The translations under genes and the position numbers were made by a program. This document shows positions 55,704 to 64,000 of a stretch of 64,000 nt of DNA, piece after piece (position 1 is the stretch's first letter; each line of letters opens with the position of its first letter). The stretch is from Capsicum annuum (lineage: Eukaryota; Streptophyta; Magnoliopsida; Solanales; Solanaceae), in assembly GCF_002878395.1 (NCBI RefSeq), contig NC_061121.1, positions 132,908,126-132,972,125 of the forward strand. Reading direction: 5' to 3'. Under the pieces are notes generated by a model, which worked only from the letters and a program-made list of their open reading frames with translations, was not told where the DNA came from and ran no database searches.

Positions 55704-56495
55704 ATGTCTAACCAACAGGAAGTCAAAAGATTAGCCGCTTTGGCTAATGCTCAATTAAATCAAAAAAATATAGATAACCCAGGTCGGGTACCTAATCTAG
55801 ATAAAGAGGAATTGGGAGATGATGATTTAATTGACCCGGTTAATAGGAGGCGTACAATAGAAGTAGTTGCATATGTAAATCAAAATTGTCCATTCAGAGG
55901 AAAACTAGACCGCCAAGATATGCAGTTTAATATTGACAATGATGAGGATGATTTAGATGGAGCTAGAGCTACAAGGGCAATCATTCCACCACCACTAGCT
56001 TCTGGGGCGAAATTTAACATCACCAGTAGTATGATCCAGCTATTGAATTTGAAAAGACTCTTTGGTGGATTACCTGGTGATGATCCAAATCTACATTTGG
56101 TGAATTTCATTAATATTTATAAGTCGTTTGATAATCCTGGAGTAGGACAAAATGCTATTCATTTGAGATTGTTCCTACTGTCTTTGTCTGGAGAGGTAAC
56201 TATATGGTTGAATGAGCTAACTCCTGATTCTATAACAAACTGGAGGCAATTGAAAGGAGCTTTCCTAGAAAGGTTCTTTTTGCCCTCCAGAATGTTATAC
56301 TTGAGGGATGAGATCAACAACTTTAGAAAACTAGATAATGAAGCTTTGTATAAGACTTGGACGAGGTTTAAAAAGAAGTTGAATCAATGCCCAAATCATA
56401 AGATGACTGATGAACACTTCATAGAAATATTTTATAGAGCTTTGAACTCACTTACAAAGCCAATAGTAGATAATGCTGCAAGAAGAGCAGTGTAG
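55704..56495 (+). CDS. Athila-like Gag, N-terminal 263 residues (element gene, truncated)
   Basis: An open frame from MSNQQEVKRL. A charged N-terminal part is followed by the retrotransposon gag core: LKRLFGGLPGDDPNLHLVNF (about residues 120-140), LRLFLLSLSGEVTIWLNELT, WRQLKGAFLERFFLPSRM and YKTWTRFKKKLNQCPNHKM. A TAG ends it at 56493-56495; the normal protein would go on, and its continuation is found in another frame (56473-56787). In active elements Gag forms the particle that packages element RNA. This truncated copy is probably inert, but its core is remarkably uninterrupted. Confidence 0.8.
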   Translation: MSNQQEVKRLAALANAQLNQKNIDNPGRVPNLDKEELGDDDLIDPVNRRRTIEVVAYVNQNCPFRGKLDRQDMQFNIDNDEDDLDGARATRAIIPPPLASGAKFNITSSMIQLLNLKRLFGGLPGDDPNLHLVNFINIYKSFDNPGVGQNAIHLRLFLLSLSGEVTIWLNELTPDSITNWRQLKGAFLERFFLPSRMLYLRDEINNFRKLDNEALYKTWTRFKKKLNQCPNHKMTDEHFIEIFYRALNSLTKPIVDNAARRAV

Positions 56496-57960
56496 GAGAG
56501 AAGAGAAGCATGATCAGGATATGGCTTACATGAAAACCCAGATGGATCTACTCACGAAACATTTGCTATCAGGGAATGTAGAAAAGGTAAAAGCTGTAGG
56601 GTCCCATGATAAGAGAACTAAACCAAACACCGAGAAAGAGGCTAAATATTTGCATAACCAGGGGGGTTTCGGACCGGTGGTCAAGGAAATCAAGGTTGGA
56701 ACCATCAAGGAGAGTGGAAGAATAAAAGTAACAGGAGTGAACTGTATGTACCTCTTAGAATTCGTGATAATGCTGCCACCAGTTTAGGCAAAATGTCCAT
56801 GGAGGACATGATGGAGAAACTATTAAAGGGAGTTGAGGCGACCAATTCTGGGGTGACTACTATGAAGAGTGACATGTATTCCATAAGTCAGCTAGTAAAT
56901 TTGCACTCAAATACTATTAAACAACTAGAGCAGAAGATGAGCCAATTATCCATAACATTCAACTAAAGATAGAATGGGACTCTACCAAGTTATATAGTTC
57001 AGAATCTAAGGACTGATGGATCGTGTATGGCTATTACCTCTAGGAGCGGTAAGATATTATCTAGTCCAGGATTGGGAGTATCCTTTCATACTGATGTGGT
57101 CGAAATGGATTGAAAGATGGTTGATGAATCTTCAATGATGCCTGTGGATTTGGGAGGTTCAGAAAAGAAGAGTGTGAAAGTAGAACAACCACCTAAGCCA
57201 AAGTACGTTAGTGATGTAGAGCAACACATAAGAAAAGAGGTAAAAGTTTCTCCAGTTAAAATCCCATGCCCACCACCCCATTTTTATAACGATTAAAGAA
57301 GAAAAAAGATAAAGGTAAGTTTAACAAATTCATGGCTATTTTGAAGCAATTGATAGTGAACGTGCCTTTAGTTAAAGCACTGGAACAGATACCCAGATAT
57401 GATAAGTTTATGAAAGATTTGTTCACGAAGAAAAGGACCGTGACCTATGAAATAGTAGACAATCTTCATCATTGCAGTGCCATTGCTACAAGATCTATTG
57501 TTTAGAAAAAAACTGATCCAAGAGCATTTACTCTCCTATGTATGATTGTATCGCTAAATTTTGAAAAGGCCCTTTATGAATTTAGGACAAGTATAAATCT
57601 TATTCCATTGGCGGTTTTCAAGAAAATGGGTTTGGGAGATCCTACGCCCACTAATATGCGGCTTCTAATAGCGGATAGATCGGTGTAAAGGGCAATTAGG
57701 ATGCTGTATGATGTACTTGTAAACGTTGCTAATTTTATATTTCCTATCGACTTTGTAATTCTTGATTGCAAAGTGGACTTCAAAGTACCCATAATTTTGG
57801 GCAGGCCATTCTTAGCAACTGGGAGAGTATCAGTTGACATGGAGCTGAATGAGCTGAAATTTAGGCTCAACGAGAAAGAAGTTAGTTTTGAAGTATGTCA
57901 GTTCATGAAACAGCAAAGGAAGATGAGGGTCCTCTAGATTGTTGATGTATTCTACGAAGA
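56473..57960 (+). pseudogene. Athila-like Gag C-terminal part and protease remnant
   Basis: The first part (56473-56787) has a QDMAYMKTQMDLLTKHLL coiled segment normally fused to the gag core. Broken sequence follows to about 57540. Then the retropepsin-like segment: [40 protein letters not shown] and [20 protein letters not shown], ending near KQQRKMRVL at 57937. A TAG stands directly before RAIRMLYDV. The 78-residue open piece 57701-57937 is the best kept part. What follows is a short bridge to the VSSMYLDGV stop at 58134, so the rest of pol is deleted. Confidence 0.75.
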
Positions 57961-58269
57961 TGAGTGAGATGTACCAGTTAAGGACAGGTCTGCTGTGGAG
58001 ACCATAGCCAGTTTGGTTAAACTTGCAAGCAAGGATATAAGTGACTTCAAAGTGGCTGGACTTGGAATAAACCATTTTCTTAATCCAACAAATGAGGTAC
58101 AAGTGGTATCATCGATGTATCTTGATGGAGTCTAAGTAGTCAAGATAATTGATTCATGCTGCAACGTTAAATCAGCTATGATATTTTTTTATCATGTTAA
58201 ATAAAAATACAAAAATAAGAGTGGAGCCACGACTGAAACTACGGTGCTTGGTGGGAGGCAACCCATCCT

Positions 58270-61200
58270 TCTAATTATTTTTAGTTGTTTTTTTAATTAA
58301 TTATAGGTGCATGAAGTACTAAGAAAGTGATTGGTACGAAATTCTTTTTGAAAGTGAGCCATACCAAAGGTGGTAAGTTTAGGAGTAACGGGAACATTAC
58401 AGGTAAGTTAGAGTGGTCAAATGTGTAAGGCTTGAGTCATGATTCATGTTAGAGTTATGACCCAAATTATGTTAATACGACCCCAAAAGTTTTGCGGTGC
58501 GACTTTATTTTGTGATTTTTAATAAAATCTGTGGTGGTAGTGTAGGGATCGGGCCAATAGGCCCAATCTCAGATCCCACCATTGACCTTGATAGGGGTGT
58601 GGGGGTGAATCCCCCGTGGTATAGACCTTTCCCACTACCTCAATTAAGAGATAAAGTGGGCGTCAAAACTGCCTAAGTCATGTTATCCCTTGTACAGTGC
58701 CCAAAGTTAAGAAGGCTATGAATTATGCATCGCCTAACACATAACCTACGCCCACTATGTCACTTGTGCAATTGCGTATGCAACACCTAACCTGACTTGT
58801 GTGATACCTTAGGTAGCACACACCTTAATATTGGCGATTGCTTGTGCATCTTATACTTACCTTTGTACGATAACATGTGCGACACCAACCATACCGCATA
58901 GGCTCACTGTTTCATGTGTGCGATGGCCAATGTGACGCACACTTAAACTTGTGTGCCGCACATCACTCCAAATTCAGCTTAGTGTCCGGCTTTTCATTGG
59001 GTCAACCCGACCCAAATTTCATTCTTTAAATAGAATCCAATCCCTAAATGCCCAAATTCACCCTTATTTCACCCCTAAGCCATACAATATTGTGCTCTCA
59101 ACATTCTTCTTTTACTTCAAGGTTATTCTTTGCTTAACAATCTCATGAATTTTCCCCTTCTTTTCTCAAACTTCCATCTTCAAGGTAAGTTTACTTTCTT
59201 AATCCTTAGTTATTGTGATTTTATGTTATAGTTAATTGGTTTCTTGAGGATTATGGATTAAATTCTTTCCATAGCTATGTCAAAGAGAGGTTTCAACCAT
59301 CTTGGGAAGATAAACATCATTGTTGTAGTAGACACCATTGTTGTAGTACTTTGAGCTTTTGCATGTGATTGAATTGTTCATGACTAATGTAGTTTAGTTG
59401 TGTGTCCATTATTTCATAACTTACTTGATGGAACATGGTGTTTGTTAAATCGTGTGAAAGTGATGGTATTTTGTGTATATTGATATGTTGAAGCTCTAAG
59501 GCATAACTTTGTTCAAAAATTATTTCATTAAAGTAAAATTAGTGGAATTGAAGTGAGTGAATTGTATTGTGACTAATATTGGTGCACCATGTCAGAGTGT
59601 ATGTCGGCGAAGTCTGAGTACCCTACAAGAACACTTAATTGGTTTATACTAACAAATTAAGTATGGGGTGGTGACTTCACCACCCTTATCTTAATTATAG
59701 TTAGTTTATTATGTGCGGCTGACGTGGATGATATGATGAATACAGGAAAAATGGCTCTGATGATGATATCGATGCAGGTGACATAACTCCTAATATCGAT
59801 AAGGAGTACTACTAACCAGGTTCTTTATCTTTGTTATTTGAACTGGGGATAGTGCTTAGCTTAAGTGTGGGGTGGCTGGTTACTTTGCTACTTACTTTGT
59901 AAGAAAATAGTACCTTCACTTTAGTATACTTTTGTGATAGGATTAGTGATTTTGTTTATTTTGTATCTTGTTAGATGTTTGTTTGATTTAGTCATAATTA
60001 GGTGCTTTTATCGATGATATATGGATGATGACCATCTTAAGATAAAATTAGTCATTTACTTGTATGTAACTGTTCTTGTGGATCACATGACATTATAACA
60101 TAAGTATGTGATGGATCATTATGTTTGAAACACCTAGGCTCTAGTTGTGACTCTTGTTATGATTGTTTATTTTATTTGAATTCATTTTGTTGGGTCAAGA
60201 ATCTATAATGCTCCTAATTGAATTGACCATGTGCCATGTGTGTGTAAGACTATTGTATGTTCCTTATTGCAACTGATACTAGAACTTGTTTGGTGTTTGT
60301 ACAAAGAGAAATAAAGATTGTGAGTTTAAGAGATGATTTAGCCATTTCTTCGATAGCCATTGTTCATGCCTTCTTTGGACCTACCTTTGCACATTATCTT
60401 AGCTAGACCCATTGAGCCTTTAGCTTGTTCTTTTGTTAGCCTCATATGTAGCCTAACCCATTCTTTAATAGACCGTAATTTGATCCAAAGGCTCCTAAGC
60501 TCTTTAATGTAAAATCAATTTAAGTTAGGAGTTTAACAATAAGAGAAAAAAGGTAAAATTGATGCCCCAAAGTCAAGTTATTGGCGTGTGCATTTGATGT
60601 GGTTAGGAGTATCAAAAATTATTGAAAAAGTTCTAAATTTTATCCCGAACATGTTACAATGAACCTATTTTGGCCCTGGTCCTTCTTGGACATTATACAC
60701 CTCAACTAAGGAAAATTGTTTAAGTTGAGGGTGGCTATCATAGGGTGTGTAACGTGAAATGGGTGCAAGAAAAAAATATTGAAAGAGCTGCATACTCCCA
60801 CCATGGTAATTATTAATTGAGTTTAATGGGATAGGGTGAAAACAAAGGATACGGATATATGAAAGTGGAGTAAATTGGTTGTTAGAAATTGGTCTTAGTT
60901 ATAGAATGTAGTGTATTAAATCTCTTAGGGAAGATAGTCACTATTTCTGGCCAAAATAGTTCCTACCCATCCTTTAAACTGCATTACACCCCGTAAAAGA
61001 CCTATTTGATCCTAATCTTAGCATTTTGAGAAGTATTACACTAAGGAAAAGCATATGGTCATCAGTTGTAATTTGAGAATTCTTTATGAGAGTAAGTGGA
61101 ACTTGATTCTTATATCTATATTGTTAGAAATTGCATGAACATTTCTTGTTGTGAGGGCACATGGTTGATGAAGGTTGGATAATTTATATGATTTCTTTGC

Positions 61201-61417
61201 TTAAACAGTATGCATGAATTTACCAACTTAATGAGTCTATTCTTGAGGGTAGGTTGTCTCTAGTAATGATCCATGAATCTACTACTTATTCATAATTATT
61301 GTGTGACCCTATTTGAGCATCTTGTTTTTCATTTATGGGTGTTAAGACTTGTGTAGTATGCATAAGTGGATATGTTATTCGAGGAAGAACAAAGCTATAA
61401 GTTTGGGGTGGTGATCT
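58270..61417 (+). other. non-coding spacer of the Athila-like derivative
   Basis: About 3.1 kb with no recognised protein. It contains a GTGCGAC/GTGTGCG-word cluster at 58780-58970, and four G-rich tracts of the form AAGT-TGGGGTGG (59659-59674, 59863-59877, 60722-60736 and 61399-61414). In this family such a long spacer between pol and the 3' LTR is usual and sometimes holds an env-like frame; none was found. Confidence 0.6.
61399..61414 (+). other. polypurine tract before the 3' LTR
   Basis: AAGTTTGGGGTGGTGA lies a few bases before the proposed LTR start at 61418. It is the best and last of four similar tracts in the spacer. Confidence 0.65.
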
Positions 61418-62592
61418 TGGGTGTATTTATATGCCTAAGCACCATAATTTACCCATATTTTAGCTATGTTTGGAGAACAAAGTGCCTAGTTTCTTATGTT
61501 TAACTCTACTTCTATGTAATTGAGCTATCCGATGTGATTAGCATGATTTCAGGTATTAATAAGGTAGATGGAGACATAATGGGACAATAGAATGCGGATG
61601 GCATACGACACAAGAGAGAGTAGCGTTCTGGACCAAATGTGACGCCTAAAAACTATGCCCAAGACTAATTTTTTATTTAGAGTTAGTCTAGGGACTTAGA
61701 AGGCAATTATGAGGGAAAAGTTATTAAAAATACTTTATGGTGATAATTCATGTATTATTCATATTCTGTATTATTTTTGCATTGGGAGTGGAAGCTTAGC
61801 ACCAAGGTAGAAACACTACTTCATCTTCTTTACCAAGATTGTGTTTACTTTTTGGTATGATAAATATTTCTATTGTGATTCCCGTTTAATTCATGAGTAT
61901 CTAAGTTTATTAGTTTGGGTTATGAAAGCCTTGTAACATACAATCTATTACTTTGGGTTTCTGAATTCATCATCTATTGATCTGCTTATATCATATTCTC
62001 TTCGTTTATCTTGAATTCTCGTGGTTGCAAACATAGAGAATGTACCTTAAAACTCAACTTGTTCGATAGAAAGGTTGAGGTTCATAAAAGAGAGAAATGA
62101 CAAGAAAATAGGATTTCCAACTCCTATTTCATATGTTAATGCCTTAACAGGATTAATTACTTGGAGATTTCGTATTTATAAGCACTTTTAATTCGAGAGA
62201 ACTAAAGTGAATTAGTCCTTGATGATTGAGAAACACTAGGATTTTATGTTATTAAATACAGTTGTTTCTCTGTAAGCATGATGTATGTATGAACTCGTAA
62301 AGCCCATAGTTAGAAAGTATTGAAAACTATAAGGTGGACATAACCCTATCTTGCTATTTCTCTAGATTCAAATACCACACATCTCTCATATTGCTAATCT
62401 GAAATTATAAATTTGTTAACTGAATCAAACCCCCTATTTATTTTATGGAAATGAATGATTAAAAGTCAACTAATTTGCATACAACTTAATTAACACCATA
62501 TTCCTTGTGGGATTCGACCCTAACCTAGTTGGGTTATATATTTGACAACGACCACTTACACTCTTGTAAGAGAGTCGTAATTTGGCGTATCA
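61418..62592 (+). repeat. 3' LTR of the Athila-like derivative (about 1175 bp)
   Basis: Proposed start TGGGTGTATTTATATGCC just after the polypurine tract; the end TTTGGCGTATCA matches the 5' remnant. It contains the GTGGGATTCGACCC word near the end. The left edge is inferred from the tract position because the 5' copy does not reach that far. Confidence 0.65.
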
Positions 62593-62872
62593 GGGCTTCA
62601 TTATCACATTATTTCGAATAAAACACTCTCAAATTCTCTCTCAAACTCTCTATTCAAGTTAAGGCTAGGGTTTTAAGAGGTTGATCAATTAGGGCTCTCA
62701 AAGGTGGTTTCTCTACGTACATCTTACTATTTCAGGCATATTACTCTTCCCTCATTGATAATTTTGCAAAAGCATGTGATCTAAAGTATTGTTCATAAGA
62801 TTATTGTTTTGGTTTTAAAAACAAAGGTTTGGGGTTTTGAATGTTATGAATTAAAAAATATTTCTCATGATT

Positions 62873-62895
<23 letters not shown>
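62873..62895. repeat. TA microsatellite
   Basis: About 11 uninterrupted TA repeats, followed by a short imperfect extension to about 62910. Confidence 0.9.
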
Positions 62896-62904
<9 letters not shown>

Positions 62905-63724
62905 AATATATTATTTTCATGCTTTTAATATGATTTTGAACTTGTGGATGCATGGGTATGGTGAATGAACTAAGGAATTGTGATTTTCCCAAACTTATGA
63001 CTTTTGAGGTGGTTATGACCCCAACTCCATAATGCAAAATTGGTTTTGATTATGAGAACTGTGGAAATTTGTAAAACTAAACTACTCTTGAACTATTGCA
63101 TGATATAAAGAAGTATTTGAAATATAATAGTACGATTTAATAAACAAAGGGTGTCGGTGTTCCCCAATGTGTATTAATGAACAAAGGGATTTATTCTCCC
63201 CAAGTTAATAGAAATTGTTTTGGCATGATGTGTTACCCTGCAAGTGTAGTTTGTATGACGATACCAACAATGTATGCCTAAAAATGTATTGTGGTTCATT
63301 ATATGGGAATGTGTGACAGTTGTTTTAATGGGGCTGTAATAAGGGACGTGTAGCTGAGTCATGAAAATGGAGGTCCGAGTGACGGATACTGGAAATTGTA
63401 TTTTCGATGCGGGGGTCAAAGTGACCAGGGAGGTTTGAGTCCCCCTTGTGATTATTTCATGATTTAGGAGGTTTGAGTCCCCCTTAAATCACTATATGAT
63501 CGGATGCTTAAGTCACCTTGGTATATGTTGGAGGGTTTGAATGCCCCATATACATATATATGAGATTATTTTCCGATCCGTGCGGCTACACGCACTGAGG
63601 CCCGATTAGGGCTTAAGAGATGAGGCCCATATAGCTCGTGGGTAGTATTATATAATGGTTGAGCTATATAATCCAAGATAAAGTTTTGAAAAACATGTTA
63701 AGCCTTGTTCCCTATCCTGACATA

Positions 63725-63726
<2 letters not shown>

Positions 63727-63772
<46 letters not shown>
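63727..63772. repeat. AT microsatellite
   Basis: About 23 uninterrupted AT repeats within the partial LTR, the longest simple repeat in the window. Confidence 0.95.
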
Positions 63773-63776
<4 letters not shown>

Positions 63777-64000
63777 GTATAGCATTTGATTATGTGCATT
63801 GGCTTTTGAATGATTTTAAATTATTGATCATATCATTATGTTATCCTTGTACCTGAGTTACACGCTAGTGTTCACCCCGCTAACCATCTTCAAATGTTGT
63901 ATCCCCACGCGATGCAGGAATTGGTCATATTTCCACTCCTCCTGCTCAGTGACTAGGTGATTCGGGGACAACCTTTCTGTCAAACTAAAGTTGTGAGCTT

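Larger units (their letters stand above)
54881..62592 (+). mobile_element. Athila-like Ty3/gypsy derivative without reverse transcriptase or integrase
   Basis: The end of an LTR (55349-55507) is followed by a tRNA-Asp-like primer site, gag (55704 on), a protease segment (about 57540-57960) and then, within 200 bp, the GTGGGAGGCAACCCA landmark that normally follows integrase. Thus reverse transcriptase, RNase H and integrase are missing. A long non-coding spacer (58270-61417) with several G-rich polypurine-like tracts leads to a 3' LTR ending at 62592. The 5' LTR is mostly lost: 54881-55348 instead holds spacer-like sequence with TACGACTC words. The element could only have moved with proteins from another copy. 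Confidence 0.75.
62593..64000 (+). mobile_element. partial long LTR, probably Ty3/gypsy (Del/Tekay-like)
   Basis: It begins with a pyrimidine-rich leader-like part (AAACTCTCTATTCAAG, GCTAGGGTTTTAAGAGG) and continues with GAGTCCCCCTT repeats (63420-63540), CGTGCGGCTACACGCACTGA, TTCACCCCGCTAACCATCTT and ACGCGATGCAGGAATTGGTC. These words recur in LTRs of a Solanaceae gypsy group. No coding region lies within the window; the element runs off the right edge. Its left edge is cut where the Athila-like LTR ends. Confidence 0.55.

Overview
This 64 kb window is AT-rich plant nuclear DNA. It carries one apparently intact host gene, an NPH3/BTB-family protein at 43647-46554, inside a dense, nested collection of decayed transposable elements. 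The element families point to a dicot, most likely Solanaceae such as Capsicum or Solanum: RTE-type LINEs with a TTG-rich 3' end, long-LTR Ty3/gypsy elements with a tRNA-Met primer site, Athila-like elements with a tRNA-Asp-like primer site, and MULE foldbacks. That is a judgement from family recognition and was not tested by a search. I saw no tRNA, rRNA, CRISPR or bacterial-type features.

Layout. 1-1872: the 3' part of a CACTA (En/Spm) transposon. About 2400-8760: a decayed L1-type LINE. 9014-20594: an RTE-type LINE, 5'-truncated and flanked by a 16-bp target-site duplication, split by a Ty3/gypsy element at 10212-18962 with a tRNA-Met-type primer site. 20706-22990: a deleted Ty1/copia remnant on the minus strand. 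22990-26083: the pol and 3' end of an Athila-like element on the minus strand. 26084-27015: a probable solo LTR. 27016-30497: sparse sequence with a very short L1 retroposon, a MITE and a tandem duplication. 30503-36250: a structurally complete but coding-dead Ty1/copia element. 37643-38932: a MULE with a perfect 9-bp duplication that carries a piece of a plastid beta-ketoacyl-ACP synthase I (KAS I) gene. 39625-40692: a hairpin (foldback) element. 40897-42954: a second inverted-repeat element filled with AT-rich repeats of about 400 bp. 43647-46554: the NPH3-family gene. 47320-54880: a second Ty3/gypsy element, minus strand, with a solo LTR inside its protease region. 54881-62592: an Athila-like derivative on the plus strand with gag and protease but no reverse transcriptase or integrase. 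62593-64000: part of a long Ty3/gypsy-type LTR running off the window.

The host gene has four coding exons giving 628 residues, all introns are GT-AG, and an AATAAA signal lies downstream. A 120-bp retroposon tail landed exactly at the 3' splice site of its first intron; the duplicated target regenerated the acceptor, so the reading frame survived. This and the KAS I-bearing MULE are the two observations most worth checking. No unknown multi-gene system was seen; the interest lies in transposon structure and its contact with genes.
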